Assembly: GCA_945861235.1 (NCBI GenBank)
Contig: CAMATV010000163.1
Span: 1 to 7,467 of the forward strand
Length of the DNA: 7,467 nucleotides
Direction: 5' to 3'
Source: Opitutus sp. GAS368
Lineage (GTDB): Bacteria > Verrucomicrobiota > Verrucomicrobiia > Opitutales > Opitutaceae
Position 1 is the first letter of the stretch, and each line of letters starts with the position of its first letter. The notes below the pieces were generated by a model that was given only the letters and a program-made list of their open reading frames with translations, made no database searches and had not been told where the DNA came from. The translations under genes and the position numbers were made by a program. Below, in pieces: positions 1 to 5,650 of this stretch.

Positions 1-506
1 TGAGCGTATTCGGTGAGGAGGCGCGGGAGCAGCGGCACCCCGAGATGGTAGAGCACGTGGGCAAGACGCTGTAGCGAGATGACCAAGACGCACGGATACG
101 CGACAATGATTTCCTCCACGCTGCGGGCGGCGGGGTCGCCCTTGTAGGCGGCGGTGACGTCGGTCTGGATCAGTTTGCGCAGGGCGGGGAACTGACTGAG
201 GAAAGCGGTGGCGCGCTCGCGGGCTTGGGCAGAGGGGTGCGCGACTTTGGCGAAGCGGAGGCATTTTTCGATCTCGGCCACGAGGCGGTCGTCAATTTGT
301 TTGAGCAGGCGCGTGACGTGGGCGGGCAGGGCGCGTTCCGTGAGGCCCGATTCTTCGAAATAGCCGGGGAACAGCAGGTGCATGAGGTCCGCCGCGAGCT
401 GGTTGACGGAGGCCTGCGAGGGCAGATTGGTGCCGTCGAGGTGGTTGATACCGCCGTCGGTGCGGTAGGAGTCGAGGAGGGCTTGTTTGATTTCGTCGAG
501 GTGCAT
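1..506 (-). CDS. cysE: Serine O-acetyltransferase, N-terminal part (CysE/EpsC type), cut by window edge
   Basis: Transfers an acetyl group from acetyl-CoA to L-serine, giving O-acetylserine, the direct precursor of cysteine; cytoplasmic. I translated the minus strand from the ATG at 506 and obtained 168 residues, open to the window edge. Residues 1-110 are a helical N-terminal region starting MHLDEIKQALLDSYRTDGG. Residues 112-168 hold the family signature: TDVTAAYKGDPAARSVEEII (115-134), then YPCVLVISLQRLAHVLYHLG (137-156) and a final LLTEYA. In this family the left-handed beta-helix of hexapeptide repeats with the catalytic site follows directly, so it should lie left of the window; family members of this type run to about 300 residues. 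The frame stays open upstream of the ATG past position 700, and a GTG at 551 is an alternative start, but the upstream codons look non-coding. No Shine-Dalgarno motif is visible. It is transcribed away from phoH. The identification is firm; start choice is moderate. Confidence 0.88.
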   Translation of the reverse strand, partial: MHLDEIKQALLDSYRTDGGINHLDGTNLPSQASVNQLAADLMHLLFPGYFEESGLTERALPAHVTRLLKQIDDRLVAEIEKCLRFAKVAHPSAQARERATAFLSQFPALRKLIQTDVTAAYKGDPAARSVEEIIVAYPCVLVISLQRLAHVLYHLGVPLLPRLLTEYA

Positions 507-704
507 GGCGGCGCGAACCAGCGAGCGGTCAATAGATTCGCCTAGCGGCACGCGAGCTTGAACCGCGGCATCCGGCGGCCGGCGTGGGCGGAGCGGTGTC
601 CAAATCGGAGTCGGGCGAGGGCAGGGGATTGTGACATTTGAGTTTCGATCGCAGGCTTCCTCAGAGTGAGCCGACGGTTTTATTTGTCCTGAAGAAAGTC
701 TGGC

Positions 705-2288
705 ATGGACACGGAGTCGGTGGGTTGCTCACTTATTCACAACATATCCACACCGATGGAAATTCTGCGCGAGGCGACCGCCTCAAATTCGCGGCTAAGG
801 AACGTAACCAAGAAGGTGAAGACCTTTGTGCTCGACACGAACGTTCTGCTGCACGACCCGCAATCGATCTACAAATTTCAGGAGAATAATTTGGCGATTC
901 CCGTCGAGGTCCTCGAGGAGCTCGACGGCATTAAGGGTGAACAATCCACGGAGCGCGGCCGCAATGCCCGTCGGGTGCATCGCATCCTGCAAGAGCTCTT
1001 ACCCGATTCGCGTTCGATGCATGAAGGGGTCGAGTTACCCAACGGCGGCACGCTCTCGATTATCATCAATCCCTACTTGATGGATGGCGGGCGCAGTTCC
1101 CCGGCGATGGATCGACTGCGGGCGATTCTGCCGGATCTATCAAAGAAGGATAACCGGATCATCGCAGCGGCGCTCTTTGTGCAGGAGCAATATCCACCGC
1201 CCACGATTCTCGTCACCAAAGATGTGAACGTGCAGCTCAAGGCGCGCGCCGTGGGCCTCGAGTCGGAGGATTACCTCAACGACAAAGTCCCCGAGACGGA
1301 TGAGGAAGCCAGCTACCGCGAGCTGCCGCTGAATATTTACGAACTGCAACGCTTCTGCTCTGAAGGAATTTTTGATTTGGGTGATGATGCGACGAAGCCG
1401 CTCTACCTCAATGAATACGTCCTGCTGCGCTCGGACGAAGGGAAGACGATGCCGGCCCGCTATTATGGCGAAGGCATTGTACGCCGACTGAAGCTGCCGG
1501 ATTTCGTCAAGGCGCCCGGGGGTATTCCGATTCGCGCGCGCAACCTTGAGCAACAGTTTTTCATGGATGCCTTGCTCGATGAGAGCATCCACATGCTGAC
1601 GTGTTTCGGCAAGGCGGGCACGGGCAAGACGCTGATTTCCGTCGCGTGCGCGCTGCACCAGACTACGGCTGAACACTCCCGCTATGATGGCCTGTCGATT
1701 TCGCGCCCCGTGATCGCGCTCGGGAAGGACATCGGATTCTTGCCCGGAACGCTCGAAGAGAAGATGAAGCCGTGGCTGCAGCCCTACCACGACGCGCTCG
1801 AAGTGCTGATTCCCTCGAAGCCGGCCAAGGAGCCGCAGTTCGCGGCGAAGAAAGTCTCGAAGAAATTTAAGAACCGCGATGACCAATTGTCGGCGCCGAT
1901 GAACACGGTGCAGGGGGGGCACCACGGTGGCCACGGCAACGCGGCGGTGGTCAAGCCCTACGAGCGATTGTTGAAAAGTGGTTTGGTTGAAATTGAAGCG
2001 CTCGCGTTTATCCGCGGACGTTCGATCGCGCGGAGGTTTTTCATTCTCGACGAAGCGCAGCAGCTCACACCGCACGAGGTGAAAACGGTGATCACCCGAA
2101 TCTCTGAAGGATCGAAGATCATTCTCATTGGCGACCCGGCGCAAATCGACAATCCCTACGTGGATGCGCGGAGCAACGGTCTCGTGTATTGTCACAATCG
2201 CATGAAAGGGCAGGCGCTCGCGGCGCACGTGAAGCTGATGAAGGGCGAACGTTCCAAACTCGCGGAGCTCGCGGCGGACTTGTTGTAG
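705..2288 (+). CDS. phoH: PhoH family protein: PIN domain fused to PhoH ATPase
   Basis: A 527-residue cytoplasmic protein combining an N-terminal PIN ribonuclease-like domain with a C-terminal PhoH P-loop ATPase. Related PIN-PhoH proteins (PhoH2, YlaK) have been linked to RNA unwinding and cleavage; the precise role here is not known. PIN domain, about 39-195: FVLDTNVLLHD with acidic D44, glutamates in VLEELDG (69-75), D149 in KKDNRII and D173 in TKDVNVQLKA. ATPase, about 275-527: Walker A GKAGTGKT (302-309), SRPVIALGKDIGFLPGTLEE (333-352), EALAFIRGRS (431-440), Walker B FFILDE (445-450), then GDPAQIDNP and KGERSKLAELA. Between about 371 and 417 is a Lys-rich then Gly/His-rich stretch that looks longer than in YlaK. 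Start is uncertain: ATG 705 has a weak purine run (GAAGAAAG at 691-698), while ATG 756 (residue 18) follows two DnaA-box-like sites and would still keep the whole PIN domain. It stands alone, convergent with the DUF6580 gene. Confidence 0.93.
   Translation: MDTESVGCSLIHNISTPMEILREATASNSRLRNVTKKVKTFVLDTNVLLHDPQSIYKFQENNLAIPVEVLEELDGIKGEQSTERGRNARRVHRILQELLPDSRSMHEGVELPNGGTLSIIINPYLMDGGRSSPAMDRLRAILPDLSKKDNRIIAAALFVQEQYPPPTILVTKDVNVQLKARAVGLESEDYLNDKVPETDEEASYRELPLNIYELQRFCSEGIFDLGDDATKPLYLNEYVLLRSDEGKTMPARYYGEGIVRRLKLPDFVKAPGGIPIRARNLEQQFFMDALLDESIHMLTCFGKAGTGKTLISVACALHQTTAEHSRYDGLSISRPVIALGKDIGFLPGTLEEKMKPWLQPYHDALEVLIPSKPAKEPQFAAKKVSKKFKNRDDQLSAPMNTVQGGHHGGHGNAAVVKPYERLLKSGLVEIEALAFIRGRSIARRFFILDEAQQLTPHEVKTVITRISEGSKIILIGDPAQIDNPYVDARSNGLVYCHNRMKGQALAAHVKLMKGERSKLAELAADLL
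733..752 (+). promoter_or_regulatory. Tandem DnaA-box-like sites at the 5' end of phoH
   Basis: TTATTCACA (733-741) matches the classical DnaA box TTATNCACA exactly. ATATCCACA (744-752) matches TTATCCACA at 8 of 9 positions. Both have the same orientation, start 11 bp apart (about one helical turn), and end 3 bp before the second possible start codon of phoH at 756. If 756 is the true start, they lie in the leader; otherwise they encode residues about 10-16. A role as a DnaA-responsive regulatory site or DnaA-titrating site is inference. There is no AT-rich unwinding region or larger box cluster that would make this an origin. Confidence 0.4.
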
Positions 2289-2365
2289 ATGCCGTGGGGC
2301 GGTGGCCTCCCGGCGGTCCTGCGGCGAACGTGATCAGAGCCGCGGCGTGCCGACGAGCGGCAGTC

Positions 2366-2944
2366 CTAAGCGGTGACGCGTTTGGCGAGCAGGCTTTCGC
2401 GTCCGGCGCGCCGAGCGGCCCATTCCATAGCGACGGAAAAAATTCCCGTGAAGACGAGGTCGCTGACGAACGTGTTGCGGAAAAACCAAAGCGTGGGCGG
2501 AAATTCGGGGTGGCCGATCGTCATCGCCTGCCACCAGCCGGCGGGGTCGTGGGTGTAAGCGACATCGCCGATCCATGAAGCGGTGTTGGTGACGAGATAG
2601 AAAAAGAGGGATCCGCCGATGGTGCCGCTGAGCAAATTGAGCCAGCTGCGCTGCCGTGCGACCATCAGACCAAAGCTAATCGCAGCGGCGAAGCACGCCG
2701 CCCGCAGTACCGCACCAGCGACGGACCACTCATAGTGGAAATTCGTCGCGTAGTGGCGATCAATGTACAGGTCGGACAGCGTCAGGGCGACGAAGGGCAC
2801 GAGCCAGAGCCGTTTGTCGCGGAGGTAGACGGCGCCACAAAACGTCAGCGCCATCAACGGTGTGAAATTGGAGAGAGCCGGAAGATCGACCGTCGCGATC
2901 CGCCAAGCGATCGAGAGCACGATGAGAGCGAGGGCTAAGAGCAT
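2366..2944 (-). CDS. DUF6580 family putative transport membrane protein
   Basis: A 192-residue polytopic inner-membrane protein of unproven function; the family is treated as putative transporters resembling small substrate-binding membrane subunits. About six hydrophobic segments are visible: 2-17, 28-41, 47-60, 73-94, 104-124 and 152-173. Features I associate with DUF6580 are NFTPLMAL (26-33), SDLY (57-60), FFYLVTNTASW (114-124) and FFRNTFVSDLVF (154-165). I chose ATG 2944 because the first membrane segment begins there, as in the family. A GTG at 3082 would overlap the upstream adenosyltransferase stop by 4 bp (GTGA) and add 46 polar residues that do not look like a membrane-protein N-terminus. 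Lying directly downstream of a cob(I)alamin adenosyltransferase on the same strand, it may handle cobalamin or a cobalamin-related substrate; that is inference from context. No signal peptide beyond the first membrane helix. Confidence 0.8.
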   Translation of the reverse strand: MLLALALIVLSIAWRIATVDLPALSNFTPLMALTFCGAVYLRDKRLWLVPFVALTLSDLYIDRHYATNFHYEWSVAGAVLRAACFAAAISFGLMVARQRSWLNLLSGTIGGSLFFYLVTNTASWIGDVAYTHDPAGWWQAMTIGHPEFPPTLWFFRNTFVSDLVFTGIFSVAMEWAARRAGRESLLAKRVTA

Positions 2945-3078
2945 GCAGGGGTGATAGCCGGAAAAAATGGAATGGACAGAGCTTTTCGTGCGCTCGGTCG
3001 TGTCTAGGGTGGCGATTTTTCCGTCTAATAGTCCGTATGCGGGTGATCCGAAGTGGTGAATGCAGGGGCCCCACGGCG

Positions 3079-3621
3079 TCACTGTTCGGCTTCGCGGGCA
3101 AACAACCAGAGCAGGTCGGAGAGGCGGTTGACGAATTGGAGCAACAGCGGGCGCGCGGAGCGGCCGTGGCCGGGCAAGGCGACGAGGCGGCGCTCGGCGC
3201 GGCGGGCGGTCACGCGAGCGAAGTCGAAGGCGGCGGAGCGAGCGTTGGCGCCGGGGGTGGCCCAGCCGTCGAATTTGAGGCCGCGTGCCTCCAGCGCGGC
3301 GACAGCGGTATCGAGGCGCGCGAGGTCGGTAGCGGATATTTTTTCGAACTTCGAACCGAGGTAGCGGGCCGTGTCGGTTTCGGCGTAGGCGAGCTCGCCC
3401 ATCAGGGCGATGAGGTTTTTCTGGATACCGGTGAGGAACGCAGAGGTCGCGAGACCATCGCGGTCGAGCGGGAGCAGGGGTTTCACGGCACCGAGGGCAA
3501 CGTTGAGTTCGTCAAACGCCCCGACGGCTTCGATCTGCGGATGGTCCTTGGGCACGCGTTGGCCGTAGAGGAGGCTAGTGGTGCCGTCGTCTCCGGTGCG
3601 CGTGGCGATGGAAAGGGCCAT
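3079..3621 (-). CDS. pduO: PduO-type cob(I)alamin adenosyltransferase
   Basis: Transfers the 5'-deoxyadenosyl group of ATP to cob(I)alamin, making adenosylcobalamin; cytoplasmic, and trimeric in characterised members. The 180-residue protein is full length for the family. The N-terminal nucleotide-binding motif is TRTGDDGTTSLLYG (7-20); FDELNVALG follows at 36-44. The C-terminal helices carry WATPGANARSAAFDFARVTA (120-139), RRAERR (140-145) and FVNRLSDLLWLFAR (163-176), where the family has the basic ARTVCRRAER helix and the LNRLSD motif. Histidine and threonine residues common in the first of these are replaced here, but the arginines and the NRLSD block are kept, so I expect activity. ATG 3621 lies 6 bp after the vapC stop codon, suggesting one transcript with vapBC. 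The gene ends 134 bp before the preferred start of the DUF6580 gene. No cobalamin-riboswitch B12 box was found in its short upstream space. Confidence 0.92.
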   Translation of the reverse strand: MALSIATRTGDDGTTSLLYGQRVPKDHPQIEAVGAFDELNVALGAVKPLLPLDRDGLATSAFLTGIQKNLIALMGELAYAETDTARYLGSKFEKISATDLARLDTAVAALEARGLKFDGWATPGANARSAAFDFARVTARRAERRLVALPGHGRSARPLLLQFVNRLSDLLWLFAREAEQ

Positions 3622-3627
3622 GATGTT

Positions 3628-4035
3628 TCAGGCGCTTACCCGGTGAAATTTCAAGTCGGGCATCCGCTCAAAATGCGCGTCCGGACTGCAGAGCACGGAG
3701 TCACGCCGCAGCGCAACGGCGGTGATGAGGCAGTCCGCCGGCGGGACCGTCACTCCTGCCCAACGCAAACGCGCGTAGAGTCCGGCCGCAGCGGTGAAAT
3801 CCTCCGGCAGTTCGGCCTCGAAATGCCACAGGGACATCTGGGCGCGGAGGAATGCCAGCTCCTTCTCCGTTTTTGCGCCCTGCAGCGTTTCCTGCAAGAT
3901 GGTGCCGCAGATGACGGCGCGGTGGTCTTCCGCCAGTTCGCGAATGAGGGAGACCGCAGCCGGACGGTTGCGAAAAAAATCCACCCAGACGGAGGTGTCC
4001 ACGAGAACGCGTTCAGCGGTGGGTGCGTTTGACAT
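3628..4035 (-). CDS. vapC: VapC-family PIN-domain toxin
   Basis: A 135-residue single PIN-domain protein, the ribonuclease toxin of a type II toxin-antitoxin pair; relatives cut tRNA or rRNA in a metal-dependent way. The four acidic residues expected at the PIN active site are visible: D13 in LVDTSVWVDFF, E49 in ILQETLQG, D101 in PPADCLITAVALRR and D119 in SPDAHFERM. Length matches the family. It overlaps the antitoxin gene by 23 bp (4013-4035), typical of translationally coupled TA pairs, and ends 6 bp before the adenosyltransferase start. An ATG at 4035 is used because it precedes the first beta strand by about eight residues. With all catalytic residues present I expect a working toxin; target unknown. 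Confidence 0.9.
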   Translation of the reverse strand: MSNAPTAERVLVDTSVWVDFFRNRPAAVSLIRELAEDHRAVICGTILQETLQGAKTEKELAFLRAQMSLWHFEAELPEDFTAAAGLYARLRWAGVTVPPADCLITAVALRRDSVLCSPDAHFERMPDLKFHRVSA

Positions 4036-4237
4036 CGGCGAGGGCGATTTTTTCGGCGCGCTTGGCCTCGGTGTGCAGATGGGGAAACTTGCCCGCGAGG
4101 TTCAGGAAATCCGCGACCTTGCGGCGGCGGATGGACTCGTCCACGGCCTGCCGGATGGCATCGGAGCGGCTTTCGGCTCCGTTAAGGCGCATCAGTTCAT
4201 TTACTTTGGCGTCATCAATTGTGATCGTTGTGCGCAT
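4013..4237 (-). CDS. vapB: VapB-family antitoxin, ribbon-helix-helix type
   Basis: A 74-residue DNA-binding antitoxin partner of the downstream VapC. The N-terminus MRTTITIDDAKVNELMRLNG (1-20) followed by SRSDAIRQAVDESIRRRK matches the ribbon-helix-helix VapB family, in which a beta strand inserts into DNA and the dimer represses its own operon. The C-terminal 35 residues (about 40-74) should wrap the toxin; here they are rich in Lys, Arg and His. The gene overlaps vapC by 23 bp. ATG 4237 is the family-consistent start; the upstream bases show no Shine-Dalgarno motif. Inverted repeats further upstream (4268-4324) could include its operator, but this is only positional. Confidence 0.85.
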   Translation of the reverse strand: MRTTITIDDAKVNELMRLNGAESRSDAIRQAVDESIRRRKVADFLNLAGKFPHLHTEAKRAEKIALADVKRTHR

Positions 4238-4267
4238 ACTGGAAGGGTGGGAGGTGGCATCCGCGCG

Positions 4268-4324
4268 TCAAGGGCGAGACGGAGATTTCAGTGGGGGAAA
4301 AATTTCCCAGAGAACAGCCCTTGA
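4268..4324. repeat. Nested inverted repeats upstream of vapBC
   Basis: The outer arms are TCAAGGGC (4268-4275) and GCCCTTGA (4317-4324), a perfect 8-bp inverted repeat. Inside lies GGGAAA (4295-4300), a 2-bp centre, then TTTCCC (4303-4308). The inner dyad is 58-71 bp upstream of the vapB start. It could be a VapBC operator, since ribbon-helix-helix antitoxins bind palindromes, or a leader RNA structure; either reading is inference. Confidence 0.4.
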
Positions 4325-4331
4325 TCGAGGT

Positions 4332-4356
4332 GTTGAGCTGGTCGTTCAGCTGCAAC
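4332..4356. repeat. Bulged inverted repeat (hairpin)
   Basis: GTTGAGCTG (4332-4340) pairs with CAGCT-G-CAAC (4347-4356) through nine base pairs with one bulged G and a 6-nt loop. Position and lack of a T-run on either side do not suggest a standard terminator. No function can be assigned. Confidence 0.35.
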
Positions 4357-4537
4357 CGAGCCGCCGTGATCTGAGGCGGACGGAATGCTCAACGTGAACT
4401 TCTGGTCGGATTTCTTTCCGTGGTTTTGAAATCTTCCAGCCAGTAAAATCTTCCCACCTCAACTCCGGCGAATTGCTTTTCGGGAGACATTGGCCGGTTC
4501 AAAGCACCCACCCACCCACTTACGCGAAGATTGCTAT

Positions 4538-4556
4538 CGGCGGTTGGAAACCGCCG
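4538..4556. repeat. GC-rich hairpin behind the oxidoreductase gene; REP-like element or terminator
   Basis: CGGCGGTT (4538-4545), a 3-nt loop, then AACCGCCG (4549-4556): a perfect 8-bp stem. It begins 17 bp after the stop codon of the minus-strand Gfo/Idh/MocA gene. Read on that strand, no T-run follows, so it is not a classical intrinsic terminator, although it could protect the 3' end of the mRNA. The short palindromic form is typical of REP-type dispersed elements; repetition in the genome cannot be seen in this window. Confidence 0.5.
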
Positions 4557-4573
4557 CTCCGTTTGGTTGGATG

Positions 4574-5650
4574 TCAGGCAATGCGGCGCGCGGCGAGTTG
4601 GGCGCGGAGGCAGAGCTCGGCGGCCTTGAAGGCGTGGGCCTGCGTCATCGCCGTCTCGGTTCGGTTGAGACAGTCGAGGATCAGTTGGCCGAAGAAACGG
4701 AAGCCGACCTGGCCGGTGACGTTGACGTGGCGCTCGCCGGTTTCATCGACGATATAAACGTTATCGCCCGTTTTGTCGCGGGCGACGTCGAGGTATTTGC
4801 GCAGCTCGATGTAGCCCTTGGTGCCGAGGATGACGGTGCGGCCGTCGCCCCACGTGCCGAGGCCGGCGGGCGTGAACCAATCGACGCGGATATAGTTTGA
4901 GGTGCCGTTGTCACCGAGGAGTGAAGCCTCGCCGAAGTCTTCAAACTCGGGTTTGTCGGGATTCGCGAAGTTGCCGACGGCCGCTTGGGTGACGGTCGCA
5001 TCCGTCGCGCCGGTGTAGGTGAGGAACTGTTCGAACTGGTGGCTGCCGATATCGGTGAGGATGCCGCCGAATTTCGCTTTTTCGAAGAACCACGCCGGGC
5101 GGCTGGCCTTGCTGAGGCGGTGGGGCCCGAGGCCGATGACTTGGATGACCTTGCCAATGGCACCGGCGGCGACGAGGTCGGTGGCGTACATCGCGGACTC
5201 CACGTGGAGGCGCTCGGAGAAATACACCATGTATTTGCGGCTGGTGCGGGCGACGACCGCTTTGGCTTGGTCGAGCTGGTTCAGGGAAGTGAACGGCGTT
5301 TTGTCGGTGAAGTAGTCTTTGCCGGCCGCCATGACGCGGCAGCCGAGGGGGCCGCGGTCGCACGGGATGGCGGCGGCGCTGACGAGCTGGATGGCCGGGT
5401 CCGCGAGGATCTCGTCCAGCGACCGGGCGATCTTGGCTTGGGGGTATTTTGCCACGAAAGCCTCGATCTTTTTCGGATCGGGATCGTAGACCCATTTGAG
5501 TTCGGCCCCGGCCTCGATGAGGCCGTTGCATTGGCCGTAGATGTGGCCGTGGTCGAGGTGCGCGGCCGCGAAGGTGAATTCGCCGGACTTGACCACCGGG
5601 CTCGGTTTGCCCTGGGGGGCGTAGTTCATGCCGTCAGATTTTTGGCTCAT
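4574..5650 (-). CDS. Gfo/Idh/MocA family oxidoreductase
   Basis: A 358-residue NAD(P)-dependent oxidoreductase expected to act on a sugar, sugar acid or inositol-like substrate; the substrate cannot be told from sequence. The N-terminal Rossmann half (about 24-145) starts FTFAAAHLDHGHIYGQCNGL, where HLDHGHIYG takes the place of the usual GxGxxG loop, then WVYDPDPKKIEAF and GKDYFTDKTPFTSLNQ. The usual EKP motif reads D116-K117-T-P, so the conserved lysine is kept. The C-terminal half (about 146-350) carries FGGILTDIGSHQFEQFL (194-210) with D200 and H204, equivalent to the family's GGG-DxGxH active-site block. No twin-arginine or secretion signal is present, so it is probably cytoplasmic. ATG 5650 overlaps the end of def by 17 bp; ATG 5629 (residue 8) would leave a 4-bp gap. 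Either arrangement implies co-transcription with def. Confidence 0.9.
   Translation of the reverse strand: MSQKSDGMNYAPQGKPSPVVKSGEFTFAAAHLDHGHIYGQCNGLIEAGAELKWVYDPDPKKIEAFVAKYPQAKIARSLDEILADPAIQLVSAAAIPCDRGPLGCRVMAAGKDYFTDKTPFTSLNQLDQAKAVVARTSRKYMVYFSERLHVESAMYATDLVAAGAIGKVIQVIGLGPHRLSKASRPAWFFEKAKFGGILTDIGSHQFEQFLTYTGATDATVTQAAVGNFANPDKPEFEDFGEASLLGDNGTSNYIRVDWFTPAGLGTWGDGRTVILGTKGYIELRKYLDVARDKTGDNVYIVDETGERHVNVTGQVGFRFFGQLILDCLNRTETAMTQAHAFKAAELCLRAQLAARRIA

Larger units (their letters stand above)
4238..4573. other. Intergenic region rich in inverted repeats
   Basis: This 336-bp stretch lies between the vapB start and the oxidoreductase stop, both genes being on the minus strand. I see no credible protein gene in it; open frames running in are antisense to neighbours. 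It contains a long-range 8-bp inverted repeat (4268-4275 with 4317-4324), a 6-bp dyad nested inside it (4295-4308), a bulged hairpin (4332-4356), a CCCA tandem run (4507-4518) and a strong hairpin (4538-4556). On the minus strand a TTGACG hexamer (4272-4267) could be a -35 element for vapBC, but no convincing -10 follows. Confidence 0.6.

Noticed and set aside
170..545. Open frames on both strands over the left end
   Set aside because: Both are other-frame shadows of the serine acetyltransferase, whose conserved motifs read through the same bases.
733..752. Replication origin
   Set aside because: Only two DnaA-like boxes, no AT-rich unwinding element, and no dnaA, dnaN or parAB gene nearby.
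1140..2228. Open frame of 362 codons on the minus strand
   Set aside because: Lies wholly antisense within phoH; Arg/His-rich and without family motifs, as expected for a shadow of a GC-rich gene.
2289..2365. Bidirectional terminator between phoH and the DUF6580 gene
   Set aside because: The best stem is only 5 bp (TGCCG/CGGCA at 2348-2362) with no T-run on either strand.
2945..3078. Possible cobalamin riboswitch before the DUF6580 gene
   Set aside because: I looked for the conserved B12 box and found none on the minus strand; the leader is also shorter than a normal cobalamin riboswitch.
3586..3601. TRTGDDGTT in the adenosyltransferase as a damaged ATP motif (D instead of K)
   Set aside because: GDDGTT is a common natural variant among PduO-type enzymes, so it is not evidence of lost activity.
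3037..4032. Open frame of 331 codons on the plus strand
   Set aside because: Antisense to the adenosyltransferase and vapC, both of which have clear catalytic motifs; composition is Gly/Arg/Glu-rich mirror sequence.
4507..4518. G-quadruplex candidate on the minus strand
   Set aside because: Only three consecutive GGG tracts are present, with no fourth tract close by.
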